DNA of 64,000 bases from Bretschneidera sinensis (GCA_023935145.1 CM043698.1:74137001-74201000); one strand, 5' to 3'. Shown: positions 9,956 through 20,990, counted from the stretch's first letter. A program made the numbers and translations. Notes: a model not told the origin generated them from the letters alone.

Positions 9956-11147
9956 TGAGGTTTTAACCCAAGAAGGGGGTGAATTGGGTTTTTGAAAACT
10001 TTTGCTAATTAAACACAAGTTTATAAAAACTGATAACACCACAAGCATATAAACAAGTAATATGTGTTATAAATAAAGAGTTTAAGGAATAGAGAATGCA
10101 AAATCAGTTTAAGTATATAAACAAGCATATATATATAGTGGTTCGGCAATATCAGATTCGTTCCGACCCCACATCCACTCTCTTCAAGGAACCTCCTTGA
10201 AGTAATCCACTAAGAAATTTAGTCGTGCAACTTCATGGGTGTTGCACAAACCTTACAATCCCTTCATCTCGGAAGCAAACCCTTCCTCTTGGAAGTAAAT
10301 CCCTTTACAATAAATGCTGTAAAGTAAATGGTAGAGTGACAACGATGAAGACTTATACAACTAAATAATATCTTTCTTTCAAGGTAAAGCTTGAAGAATG
10401 GCTAAGCACAAATTTTTCAAAGCTTTTTTGTGTACCAAAGAGAAAAAATCAGATTTAATGTGTAACCCTTGTTCTTAAATGCTCAGTTGAATGGGTTTAT
10501 ATAGCCTTAATGTAATATGCCCGTTCTGTGCAGATTTGGTACGCTTTTGTACGTTAAATATACAGGTCTGGCGCCATAACGATTATATTTTTTGAATTAC
10601 CAGTCGACTAGATCTTAGTACCAGTAGATTGGGTCCACTTTAAAAATCTCATTTTTAAGGCTATTATAGGTACCAGTCGACTGGGAACTTTCTGCCCAAA
10701 GTACCAGTCGATCGGGTTGATCTTACCAGTAGACTAGAGACTGTCTGTCCAAAATACCAGTCGACCGCTATGAACCATCCAGTCGACTGTGAACACACTG
10801 TCTAAAACACTAGTCTTCTGGTGTAAGTACCTAGTCGACTGGGTTGCCTTTCAACCCAGCTTTTCATTCTTTTAAAAGGTTATGATTTCAAAACGATAGT
10901 TTTTAAAATGCTTTTTCAAAAGGAGCCATTGGACAAGCTAATTACTTGAACAAGTAAGACTTACAACTTGTGTTAATACCTTAGACCTATACTAGTTCTT
11001 CTGTCTTCACTTGATGTTTGATTCGGGTTGAGTTCTTGCATCTTGATCCTTGGTTGAATGCTCTTATTGCTTAATACACTTAGATAGCATCATTAGTATA
11101 ATAAGAGTTATGCTTTGTCATCATTAAAATATAGGTGAGGATCAACA
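9956..11147 (-). repeat. 3' LTR of Cop-A
   Basis: 1192 bp. On the plus strand it runs TGAGGTTTTAACCC to GGATCAACA; on the minus strand it starts TGTTGATCC and ends CCTCA. It differs from its partner by a TA-rich insertion near 10111-10138 and by having two instead of four copies of the CTCGGAAG-type 22-bp repeat (10261-10304). Confidence 0.9.
10496..10842 (-). promoter_or_regulatory. Cop-A U3: CCAGTCGACTGG array and TATA box
   Basis: About nine copies of TACCAGTCGACTGGG or variants lie between 10598 and 10842 at spacings of roughly 20-40 bp. On the minus strand they are followed about 95 bp later by GGCTATATAAACCC (TATA box at 10503-10496). The core CCAGTCGACTGG is a perfect 12-bp palindrome, so it reads the same on either strand. 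The other LTR has the same array (19564-19810) and TATATAAAC at 19470-19462. Confidence 0.7.
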
Positions 11148-11832
11148 ATCTCTCTCTTTTTTATGATGACAAAACTAAAGAGAGAAAACTGTTTAAAAAA
11201 CTAAGTGTTGGATTTTTTGAAAAAAATCGGGCAGAGTCTCCTCTGTTTTTTGAACTAAACCAACTTGTACAGGATCAAAAACAGTTTATATGCAACCCAA
11301 CCAATCAACTCAATCATTTATAAACATATAACAATATCTTTGGAGCTACGCTCCCCCTAAATTTATGCACTAGTTTGAGTTTATAGTTAGTTTTCACATT
11401 TTTCTCATTTTTTCTCCCCCGTTTTGACAACAGCAGAAAAGGGGCTAGTAAACCAACAAATAATCTATATAGCTACCATAAACATGAAGAGCATGTATAA
11501 ACAAACTTTTATACAAAAATATAGTATCATTTAGAGTTCGAAAGCCTTCCCAAGAAGAACCGGAAGTTTCCTTACATGCAGAAGCAGTTTTAAAGCATTT
11601 AACCGAATATAAAGTGATATATAGCATGCAACTAAATTACATATAAGTAGAACTCGTACATGAAATAGGTCTAAGAATGAAGCATCATCATCTATAACAA
11701 AATTCTATACAAGGACAGGCTTCGTAGAGCCAAACAGAAGTACAAAATACAATAAAACATGAAAATATGTCTGTGCTAAGACAATAAGAAACAATATCAT
11801 CATGTACATCAAAAAGGGGATAGACAAAGGAC
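11148..11832 (-). other. 3' UTR of Cop-A with three purine tracts
   Basis: Minus strand, reading toward the LTR: AAACGGGGGAGAAAAAA (about 11426-11410), ATTTAGGGGGAGC (about 11366-11352) and AAAAAAGAGAGAGAT (11162-11148), which directly abuts the LTR and is the likely plus-strand primer. The two upstream G-runs resemble the usual Copia tract next to an LTR. No coding sequence was recognised between 11148 and 11832. Confidence 0.65.
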
Positions 11833-12988
11833 TCAGGGAGTAGGAGAGTAGCCGTCACGAATGAGATCTCGAATCTCAGCCAAGGAACTCTCGGTGCGCT
11901 TTCGGTGTAGTCCGAAGTCATCTCGGAGGGTCTCAATAGAAGAGCTCAAGGTCTGGAAGCCAGACTGCATGGTCAGCTGAAGGCTTGTGATAGCCTGAAG
12001 TAGATCGTCGTACCCAGCCTGACCAGCACTCAAGTCACCCATAGGAGGTGCTCGGGAATCCGTATCCAAATCAGCAGCATCAGTAGCAGCACCCTTGTCC
12101 TCATCATCACTGTTGTCGTCCTTTTCAATCCTAATGTGCTTCCCGGACTTGGAGTAGATGAAGCCATCTCGAACTGTGCATCCCATCTTCTTCAGCGAGG
12201 AGACATTGATGATGTCCTTGAGGCCGATGTCCTGAGCCTCGAAGGCAGGGAGAGACACCCGGAAGTGCTGGAGTATGAGCGTGATGAACATCCCATAGGA
12301 AAGACATTCAAAGTCGTTCGCTTTACCATTAATCATGTTGGCGAGCGGCAAGGGGTATATATTGAAGTGGTGCCCAGTTTTAAGGCACCAAATCAATACG
12401 GTATCTATCTTAGATAGATATTCCCAACTCCTTAGTCTCGAATGGATGGTCCAACTCACAATAAGGTTGAACAATTTCGAGTATAAGGGCATGTCACTAC
12501 ATGTGTGAAATGTAATAGGTCGAAACACATAGTTAGGGTCGCCCCTAACTATCCGACATGCCTCCTCAACCTTAAAATTGTCTGGCCATCCATCCAGACT
12601 CCATTGAATCCTTGGGAGGGATCCTCAAAATGTTCATCAAGAGGTCAGTATTGACCTCAAACTCCACACCCATGACACTGGTTTTGAATCTCAGAGCCAG
12701 TGGACTAGGTTTCACCAAGTTCGCATAAAACTGGTGAATCAGTCTAGGGTAGTACTTCTCATGTATCTTAACCAGTGGGGTCAAGTTAATAGCCCCAAAT
12801 ACAGGTAAAATATCAAAATTACCATGGTGAATAGAGTTAAAGTCGACAACTCTACCCGTCATGATTTTCTTTTTCCTTATTACAGAGGTATACCTATCCT
12901 TGGCCGCCGGGCTAGAGAACAGAGAGTCGTTAAGCTCTGTTCTGGGCTTTTTACTGGATGCACCCTTCCCCCGTGAATCCGAAGCCAT
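11833..12988 (-). pseudogene. Env-like ORF of Cop-A (putative plant transposon protein family), one frameshift
   Basis: Starts at ATG 12988 (MASDSRGKGASSKKP), runs 138 codons, shifts frame near 12575 and continues to a stop at 11833, about 380 residues in all. The N-terminal half has LIHQFYANLVKPSP and a VMGVEFEVNTDLLMNIL segment. The middle has LSKIDTVLIWCLKTGHHFNI and PLANMINGK. Then come an acidic linker (DDNSDDEDKG) and a C-terminal coiled-coil-like part (LLQAITSLQLTMQSGFQ). The pattern FYxNL, then V(x)G(I/V)xxEV, is shared with the ORF at 52590. I recall such proteins as the putative plant transposon domain found downstream of pol. No signal peptide or clear membrane segment is visible, so envelope function is unproven. 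Confidence 0.65.
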
Positions 12989-13275
12989 GGATTAGGTGGA
13001 ACTTGGTGTTGTAGGCACATTTGGTCCCCCAGTGGTGTATTTTACTCATATTCTATCAGATATTTTTGGGAAAAAGTGTTTTTGGGTAAAATGGGTTTTG
13101 TGAGGAAATAGTGGATTTCAACCGTAGAAAGTTAAAATAGATGTTGGGGATGAGTAGATCAATGTGTTTTGGTAGTGTTTGATGGTTTTTGGATCAAAAT
13201 GGTGAGATTTTGTAGAAAGAGAAAGCTAGGGGATTTTGAAAATGGTGTGAAAATCTTTAAAAAAAAAATGAACAA

Positions 13276-13548
13276 CCTATTTATAGAATTGTGATACCAG
13301 TCGACTGGGTCCTTTGCAGAGAAGAACAGTTTTGCATACCATTTGACTGGGTAAAGGTACCAGTTGACTAGATGAATTGGCAGAAAGATACCAATCGATT
13401 GGATAGTTTTTACCAGTCGACTGGGTTGATAACTGAATTTCAAAAAATGGCTCAAACAAGGTCTAGTCGACTGGTAGCATTACCAATCGACTGGAAGAAT
13501 AGGCAAAGACTTACCAGTCGACTGGGATAGACTTACCAGTTGACTGGA
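13276..13548 (-). promoter_or_regulatory. Internal CCAGTCGACTGG array and TATA box before the env-like ORF
   Basis: Between pol and the env-like ORF lie about nine copies of TACCAGTCGACTGGG or variants (near 13296, 13337, 13358, 13389, 13411, 13463, 13481, 13512 and 13534). They are followed on the minus strand by TTCTATAAATAGG (TATA box 13286-13276), and the env-like ATG is about 290 bp on. This repeats the motif and order of the LTR promoter. I read it as a second, internal promoter; no transcript evidence is available here. Confidence 0.6.
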
Positions 13549-13688
13549 CCCTTAAAAAAAGTTTTGATTTTTGAGTCTTAGAACGAAATTTGTTTATTTA
13601 TGCCATCTTGCGTGAGGGAGATATTAAATAAGAATTAATACTCTTTCACTAGATGTCAAGTTATGTATAATGATGAATGATGAAGCTA

Positions 13689-15135
13689 TCAAATATTCAG
13701 TTTATCATAATTTAACAATCCCATTAATAGTCTAATTTTGCAGAAACTAGCTTCATTTAGAGATTTTGTAAGAATGTCAGCTATTTGATCCTCTGAAGGT
13801 GTGAATTCTAATCTTATATCACCTTTTTTAGCATGGTCTCTTAAGAAATAATGTCTAATTTCTATGTGTTTAGCTCTAGAGTGCTGAATAGGGTTCTTGG
13901 TTAGGTTGATAGCACTAATATTATCACAATGTATGGGTATACTTTTAAGGTTCATGCTATAGTCTTCTAGTTGTTGTTTCATCCATAACACTTGGGCACA
14001 ACAACTTCTAGCTGCTACATATTCTGCCTCGGCGGTTGATAGTGCAACAGAGTTTTGTTTCTTGGAAAACCAAGAGGTTAACATTGCACCTAAGAATTTG
14101 CATGTTCCACTTGTGCTTTTTCTATCTAACCTACATCCAGCAAAATCAGCATCTGAATATCCTACAAGCTCAAAAGATGAATCTCTAGAGTACCATAATC
14201 ATATGGTTTGAGTTCCTTGTAGATATCTAAGGATTCTTTTTACTGCAACTACATGTGATTCCTTAGGATTAACCTGAAATCTAGCACACATGCATACACT
14301 GAACATTATATCAGGTTTACTTGCAGTCAAATAAAGTAAAGCTCCTATCATGCTTCTATAATATTTAATGTCTACACACTTACCTTCTTCATCAAGATCA
14401 AGTTTTGTAGATGTGCTAATAGGTGTACCAAGTGGCTTTAAGCTTTCCATCCCAAACCTCTTTAGAAGGTCCTTAGTGTATTTTGAGTGATTGATGAAGA
14501 TGCCTCCTTTCAATTGTTTGATTTGAAGTCCAAGGAAGTAGGTAAGCTCTCACATCATGCTCATTTCAAATTCACCTTGCATGCACTTTGCAAACTCTTG
14601 ACACATATATTCATTAGTAGCACCAAATATAATATCATCAACATATATTTGGACAAGTAGAGTTTCGTTTTTTGTGAGTTTTTATGAAGAGGGTTGTGTC
14701 TATCTTACCTCTTACAAAGTTATTGTCAATCAAGAATTTACTTAGTCTTTCATACCATGCTCTTGGAGCTTGCTTCAACCCATATAGAGCTTTAGAAAGC
14801 TTGTAGACATGATTTGGAAGACTATGATTCTCAAATCCAAGAGGTTGCTCAACATAAACCTCTTCCTCTATAAAGCCATTTAAGAAGGAACTTTTTACAT
14901 CCATTTGAAATAACTTAAACTTATTAAAGCATGCAAAGGCTAATAAAATTCAAATAGCTTCTAATCTAGCTACGGGAGCATAGGTCTCATCAAAGTCTAT
15001 TCCTTCTTCTTGATTATATCCCTTAGCAACTAGTCTAGTCTTGTTTCTAGTCACTATTCCATTTTCATCCATCTTATTTCTAAATACCCATTTAGTTCCA
15101 ATTATTGTATGATTCTTAGGTCTAGGAACTAGATT
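13689..15135 (-). pseudogene. Copia RT and RNase H of Cop-A, broken
   Basis: RT begins near 15130 ([11 protein letters not shown], then [16 protein letters not shown]) and continues with QMDVKSSFLNGFIEEEVYVE and YGLKQAPRAWYERL (14750-14900). The catalytic YVDD is read at about 14640 (IYVDDIIFGA). Next are YFLGLQIKQLKGGIF, KPLGTPIS and YRSMIGALLYL. RNase H follows with SDADFAG, KKQNSVALSTAEAEYVAA, IHCDNISAI and HIEIRHYFLRDH, and pol ends at 13689 in NYDKLNI. Frame breaks occur near 14945, 14640, 14555 and 14200. The catalytic residues survive, but the chain cannot be made whole. Confidence 0.88.
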
Positions 15136-16368
15136 TCATACATTGTTTCTTTCAAATTGATTTATTTCTTCTTGCATGGCAATTATCCAATCATTATCCT
15201 TTTCAGCTTCTTTAAATGTCTTAGGTTCTACTTGAGACAAATAAGCTACATAATTGCAAATATTCCTAGTAGAGGAACGAGTTATTACCCCTTGTGAAGG
15301 ATCACCAATCACTTGATCAATTGGATGATAATTTACATACCTCCAATCTTTGGGAAGACTATCCTCTTGTCGGCTTGTAGATGGTTGGTCCAATTTGAGA
15401 GTTTCCATCTTTTCATTTGTTTGAGGTGGACTCTCATTTGGGTCAACAATGGGAGTAGGTGTTTCTATTCTTGGAATAAAATCTGCATCATCATTGAAAG
15501 AAACTTTTCTACTACTAATTGGGTTAGACTCATCAAGAGTTACATGAACGAATTCTTCTACTACTAGAGTTCTTTTGTTGAAGACTCTATAAGACTTACT
15601 AAAAGTTGAATATCCTAAAAGGATCCCTGCATCGGTCTTAGAGTCAAATTTACCCAAGTTAGTTTTATTATCATTTAGGATGAAGCATTTATAGCCAAAA
15701 GTTCAAAAATAGGAGATATTAGGCTTTCTACCTTTCCATAATTCATACGGAGTTTTGTCAAGCATAGGCTTAATTAAAATTCTATTCAAGATATAGCAAG
15801 AAGTGTTTATTGCTTCAGCCTAAAAGTATTTTGATAAACTATTTTCACAAAGCATTGTTCTTGAAAATTCTTCTAGAACTCTATTTTTCCTTTCAACAAC
15901 TCTATTTTGTTGAGGAGTTCTAGGAGCTGAAAAGTTGTGATCAATTCCATTTTCATCACAACATTTTGAAAAACTTTGGTTTTCAAATTTTTTTTCCATG
16001 ATCACTTCTAATGCTTGAAATATAAATTTCTTTTTCATTTTGAACCTTTTTGCAAAAATTTTCAAATCCTTTGAAAGCTTTATCCTTGTAAGCAATAAAG
16101 ATAACAAAGGTATATCTTGAATAGTTATCAACAATAACGAGAGCATATTGATGGCCACCTAGACTAATGGTACTTATTGGCCAAATAAGTCCATATGCAA
16201 AAGTTCCAATGGTCTAGTAGTTAAGACTACATTCTTTGATTTAAAAGAAATCCTAGTTTGTTTTCTCATTTGACAAGTATCACATACTTTGTCTTTTTCA
16301 AAATTAATTTTTGGAAGTCCAATGGTTAAATCTTTTCTAGAAATTATTTTAAGCAAATTCATGTTCAC
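15136..16368 (-). pseudogene. Copia integrase and linker of Cop-A, broken
   Basis: The zinc-binding region ends in KVCDTCQMRKQTRISF (near 16270), then LELLHMDLFGQ with the first catalytic Asp (16180). The region of the second Asp (about 16100) is degraded by stops. The Glu motif APRTPQQNRVVERKN is clear at 15890-15935. The C-terminal part has GKFDSKTDAGILLGYS and YRVFNKRTLVVEE, and the Pro/Ser-rich linker to RT contains GVITRSSTRN. Stops at 16366, 16160 and 15820 split it. It would insert the cDNA into host chromatin. Confidence 0.85.
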
Positions 16369-16386
16369 ATGACCAAGCCTTCTATG

Positions 16387-16890
16387 CTATAGCCATGGAT
16401 TTTCACTAATGGCAGGAAAACGTTTTTCATTTTTGGAATGCAAGGATTTTAAATCAACTATATAGACATTTTCATGTCTATGGCCAATAAATTTGATCTT
16501 GTTACTCTTGATGTCTATAACTAGATTTTGAGAGGTCTTAAATGTGACTTTGTTGCTTTTGTCACAAAGTTGACTAATACTTAGTAAATTTGGCTTAAGG
16601 CCTTGCACTAGCAATACATTATCTATGGTTGAGAAATCGTTACCAATTTTTTCATGCCCGATGATCTTTATTTTGTGTTGTCTCCAATGGTGATAAGTCC
16701 ACAATCTCTTAGAGTTAGCTCCTTGAATACACTTTTATCACCGGTCATGTGTTTTGAGCATCCACTATCAAGGTACCAACAGTTACCTTTTTCCTTGGTG
16801 TGGAGACATATCTACATCACACAAGGATATGCAATGGCATTTTTAGGTACCCAAAATTTCTTGGGTCTTTTGGGACCCATACTTTCTTAA
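16387..16890 (-). pseudogene. Copia protease and GAG-pre-integrase region of Cop-A
   Basis: The protease active site reads WYLDSGCSKHMTGDKS at about 16725-16775, then LTLRDCGLITIGDN. After a frameshift near 16690 come IGHEKIGN, NVLLVQGLKPNLLSISQLCD and the RHENVYIVDL block of the pre-integrase domain. A TAG where Trp is usual in this family stands at 16386 before HRRLGH. Upstream (16830-16890) the RPKKFWVPK-type link to Gag can be read. Confidence 0.82.
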
Positions 16891-17149
16891 CAACATATGG
16901 TGTTTTATAGACATGATAATGATCAACAGTCCTAGGATGATAGTTATTGAAATTTCTAGGAGTATTTAGTTATGCATGCCTATAATGCTTAGGATATGAG
17001 TTCCTAGGATACATGTTTCTATCGTGAGGAATATGAATATACATGTCATTTCCATAAAAATGTATGATGGTGATTTCTAGGATACATGCTTGTATGCACA
17101 CTATTTCTAGGATGACCATGATGGTAACTCCTAGTATATGTACATGCAG

Positions 17150-18841
17150 TGTGCAAGTTTTGATTACTCATATAGTTCTAGGATGCATATGATGATTATT
17201 CCTAAGATGTTTATAAGCATTCATTGAATGAGCATACATATAAGCATGAATATTTCTAGGATTTTTCATTTTTGTATATGCATTAGAATTAGCATTTATA
17301 GACATGTTAGCATTCATTGAGGGTGTGATTTTGACCTTGCTAGTGACCTTTGACGTAGAGGCTTTATTCACACAAGAAGCTTTTATGAATAAGCTCTCTT
17401 TTGAATTTTGCTTGCCTAATGGAGAGTATCCTAACCCTGATTTTCCTCCACTGAATCTTTAGCAAGAAAACACTTCATCAAGCTTTTCTTTTCCAAGTAT
17501 GAGTCTAGATATAGTATCATTCAATTCTAATATCTTATTCTTTAAGTTTTCATTTTCATCTTTTAGGAAATCTTGAGAAGAATCATAAAGCAACGAGGAT
17601 AGTTTATCTTTTTCTTCTCTTAGAATTATCATTTCTTTAGAAAGAGATGATACCTCTTTCTTAAGAGTTGAGTTCCTAGAATCGAATTTCTTCAATTCAT
17701 CATGCATTTCATTTATGACTTATAACAATTCTTCACTACTACTAACGATGTTATTTTTAGAAGAGGGAGAAGATAATACCTCATTTTCTTCATCGATTGC
17801 CATGAGATAAAGGTTTACAATTTTCTCATATCTGACTTCTTTATCCGAGGAGTCTTCTTCTTTGTCATCACTCCAAGTGGTTGCTATCATAGCTTTCTTC
17901 TTGAAGTTTTTGTATGGTTTGCTTGTAGCTGTGCAATCAGCCTTAATGTGATCGGGCTTCTTGCATCCATGGCACACAAGTAGTTCCCTTTTTGAGGTGG
18001 GATCCTTTGTGTATGGCTTCTTCATTTTCTTCAAGAATATATGAAATCGTATAGTGATTAAGGCCATTTCTCCATCCTCTTCATTGCTCTCAGTTTCTTC
18101 TTCTGATTCCTCTTCTTTGTTGCATATAGAGGCTTTGAGAGCAATTAACTTTTTCTTCTTCTTATCATCATTGACAATGGGATTCATTTATTCCATCTCA
18201 TATGTCAACAATGACCCAAGAAGTGTCTCAACATTAAGTATGTCAAGATCTTTGGCCTCTGTGATGGCAGTCTTCTTTGCTTTCCAAGTGGGTGGCAAAG
18301 ATCTTAAGATTTTTCTTGTTAGTTCAAACTCCTCAATTTTCCTACTAAGAAGCTTCAAACCATTAACAATAGTTGTGAAACGTGAGTGCCTTTGAGAAAT
18401 TGTTTCATTAGGAGACATTCTAAAAGATTTATATTCAGAAACTAGCATATAGATTTTTGATTTTTTAACCTCATTAGTTCCTTCATATGTAACTTGTGAT
18501 TTATCCCATATCTCCTTAGCTGAAACACATGCAGAGATTTTATTGTATTTAGATATATCTAAAGTACAATGTAAAATACTTGTGGCTCTACTATTGAGAG
18601 ACATCATTCTACAATCCTCATCATTGTACTCAGATTTGAGTTTAGACATTGTATGATTGATTTCTCCAATAGTTATTTCCTTTGATGGAATTCTAGGTCC
18701 TTCTTCAGTGACTCTCCATAGATTATAATCTTGTCATTCGACAAAGATTTTCATCCTGTTTTTCCAATAGTTATAGTTGGAGCCATTGAACAAAGGAGGC
18801 CTAGTATATAAGTGTCCCTCAGAATAGCTATTTGCTGCCAT
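17150..18841 (-). pseudogene. Copia gag of Cop-A with coiled-coil tail, broken
   Basis: The ATG at 18841 gives MAANSYSEGHLYTRPPLFNG, followed by the SNYNYWKNRM signature. Next is a UBN2-type capsid-like region (18650-18188) with IWDKSQVTYEGTNEVKKSKI and RKILRSLPPTWKAK. An acidic stretch follows, then the zinc knuckle CHGCKKPDHIKADC (about 17935-17980), intact CCHC. A Glu/Lys/Leu-rich coiled coil (17459-17707, ending LGKEKLDEVFSC) leads into KSGLGYSP. The tail at 17168-17371 is Asn/Met/His-rich. Stops interrupt at about 18740, 18188, 17720 and 17459; most lie where Gln or Trp is expected. Confidence 0.85.
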
Positions 18842-18871
18842 CGGATCAACTCAAGGATATAAACCTAAAAA

Positions 18872-18893
18872 TGAGAACCTGGATCTGATACCA
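18872..18893 (-). promoter_or_regulatory. Primer binding site (initiator tRNA-Met)
   Basis: The minus strand reads TGGTATCAGATCCAGGTTCT close behind the 5' LTR, the standard Copia Met primer site with one or two changes. Confidence 0.9.
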
Positions 18894-18902
18894 ATTATAG
18901 AC

Positions 18903-20113
18903 TGAGGTTTCAACCCAAGAGGGGGGTGAATTGGGTTTTTAAAAACTTTTGCTAATTAAACACAAGTTTATAAAAACTGATAACACCACAAGCATATAAA
19001 CAAGTAATATGTGCTGTAAATAAAGAGTTTAAGGAATAGAGAATGCAAACTCAGTTTATAATGGTTCGACAATATCGGATTCATTCCGATCCTACGTCCA
19101 CTCTCTTCAAGGAACTTCCTTGAAGTAATCCACTAAGAAACTTAGTCGTGCAACTTCACGGGTGTTGCACAAACCTTACAATGCCTTCCTCTCGGAAGCA
19201 AACCCCTTCCTCTCGGAAGCAAACCCTTCCTCTCGGAAGTAAATCCCTTCCTCTCGAACGTAAATCCCTTTACAATAAATGTTGTAAAGTAAATGGTAAA
19301 GAGACAATGATGAAGACTTATACAACTGAATAAAATCTCTCTTTCAAGGTAAAACTTGAAGAATGGCTCAGCATAAATTTTTCAAAGCCTTTTTGTGTAT
19401 CAAAGAGTAAAAACCAGATTTAATGTGTAACTCTTTGTTCTTAAATGCTCAGTTGAATGAGTTTATATATCCTTGATGTAATATGCCCGTTCTGTGCAGA
19501 TTTGGTACGCTTTTGTACATTAAATGTACAGGTCTGGCGCTATAACGGTCATATTTTTTGAATTACCAGTCGACTGGATCTTAGTACCAGTCGACTGGGT
19601 CCACTTTAAAAATCCCATTTTTAAGGCTATTGAAGGTACCAGTCGACTGGGAACTTTCTGCCCAAAGTACCAGTCGACTAAGTTGATCTTACCAGTCGAC
19701 TAGGGACTGTCTGTCCAAAACACCAGCCGACTGGTATGAAGCATCCAGTCGACTGTGGACACATTGTCCAAAACACCAGTCTTCTAGTTTAAGTACCTAG
19801 TCGATTGGGTTGTCATTCAACCCAGTTTTTCATTCTTTTAAAAGGTTATGATTTTAAAACGATGGTTTTTAAAATGTTTTTTCAAAAGGAGGCATTGGAC
19901 AAGCTAATTACCTGAACAAGTAAGACTTACAACTTGTGTTAATACCTTAGACCTATACTAGTTCTTCTGTCTTCACTTGATGTTTGATTCGGGTTGAGTT
20001 CTTGCATCTTGATCTTTGGTTGAATGCTCTTATTGCTTAATACACTTAGATAGCATCGTTAGTATAATATGAGTTGTGTTTTGTCATCATTAAAATAAAG
20101 GTGAGGGTCAACA
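18903..20113 (-). repeat. 5' LTR of Cop-A
   Basis: 1211 bp, TG...CA, partner of 9956-11147. It carries four copies of the 22-bp CTCGGAAG-type repeat at 19184-19269 where the partner has two, the CCAGTCGACTGG array at 19564-19810 and a TATA box at 19470-19462 (minus strand). Confidence 0.9.
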
Positions 20114-20774
20114 ATATATCATTTCAATTTTTCTACTCAAATATTTGATCAACTTAAGATTTTCATTTCAATATCACTATCATCTTCTTATTATTATAAT
20201 TTACCTCGTCATGAGGTTTACAACATACAATTAATCAATTAAATATTTTTTTTATCATTTTATATTTTTTTTCTCATCATATCTATCTTTTTATGAGACT
20301 TATCTATTTATCAATCATTTCACAATCAAGATTGATGTTTTAACATCTAAATCAACAATAATTAAAGAATTGCATGAATTTAAATTTTCTTTCTTTCCTT
20401 CTAATTAAATCATCTCATTTAATCATCTCATTTAATAATTTCTTTTAATAATCTCATTTAATCACCTTTTTTAATCATCTCATTTAATCATCTCATTTAA
20501 TCATTTCTTTTAATCATCTCATTTAATCATCTCATTTATTAATCTCTTTTAATCATCTCATTTAATCAATTTTCTTTTTCATCACATCATCCATTCAAAT
20601 CATATAATCATTTGGGAACGTCTTCTAACATGTCGACATGTTTCAGCCTGACCGGCTACATTCCCGGTCTTCCCTTTATTTATAACTAGCTACATTCTTG
20701 GTCTTCATTTTTATGCATATGAACAACAACATGCAAGCAGGTATAACACGTCATACAATTCAAAAATTATTTTA
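20114..20774 (-). repeat. Tekay-like LTR, piece 2
   Basis: Continues the LTR of 9397-9955 after Cop-A. The stretch GGGAACGTCTTCTAACATG and the GTCGAC that follows (20632-20660) match the complement of 47281-47310. The following GACCGGCTACATTCCCGG units correspond to the CCGGGAAGGCAGCCGG minisatellite at 47134-47266. It is AT-rich and is interrupted at 20774 by Cop-B. Confidence 0.7.
20400..20580 (+). repeat. AATCATCTCATTT minisatellite
   Basis: About a dozen imperfect copies of AATCATCTCATTT/AATCATTTCTTTT in tandem, within the Tekay-like LTR piece. Nothing comparable is seen in the copy at 46036, so it is probably a local expansion. Confidence 0.8.
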
Positions 20775-20968
20775 TGTTAATCTATATAATCATAATATAA
20801 ATAATATTAGAAAATTCTAGTTTAAACCCTAGTCCTATTAGGACACTCTGGTGTACCTTAGTCCTATTAGGACACTCTACTATGCATACTCTATGAATAT
20901 GAGCTTCTACTACTACAACATCATATAGTCAATAAACACAAACCCTAATTTCTCTTTCAATTTCTTCA
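20775..20968 (+). repeat. 5' LTR of Cop-B
   Basis: 194 bp, TGTTAATCTATATAATC to TTTCTTCA. It contains the pair CTAGTCCTATTAGGACAC repeated about 30 bp apart (from 20830 and 20858). Confidence 0.85.
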
Positions 20969-20990
20969 TCGTATTAGAGCAGTAAGATCC
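20969..20990 (+). promoter_or_regulatory. Degenerate Met-type primer site of Cop-B
   Basis: TCGTATTAGAGCAGTAAGAT follows the LTR at once. It resembles TGGTATCAGAGC with several changes. Confidence 0.6.

Larger units (their letters stand above)
9956..20113 (-). mobile_element. Cop-A: full-length Copia element with an env-like third ORF
   Basis: LTRs at 9956-11147 and 18903-20113 frame about 7.75 kb. Minus-strand order: 5' LTR, Met primer site, gag, protease, integrase, RT, RNase H, a 700-bp promoter-like gap, an env-like ORF, a 3' UTR with G-runs, and the 3' LTR. Domain order (integrase before RT) proves Copia. The long coiled-coil Gag tail and an extra ORF after pol suggest a Sirevirus-like lineage, which is an inference. 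Flanks are TATAC (9951-9955) and ATATA (20114-20118) in a TA-rich target, so the TSD is unclear. All ORFs are broken. Confidence 0.88.

Noticed and set aside
10598..10842. CRISPR-like array of CCAGTCGACTGG repeats
   Set aside because: Repeat is too short and imperfect, spacers are not uniform, and the host is a plant; it is an LTR promoter array.
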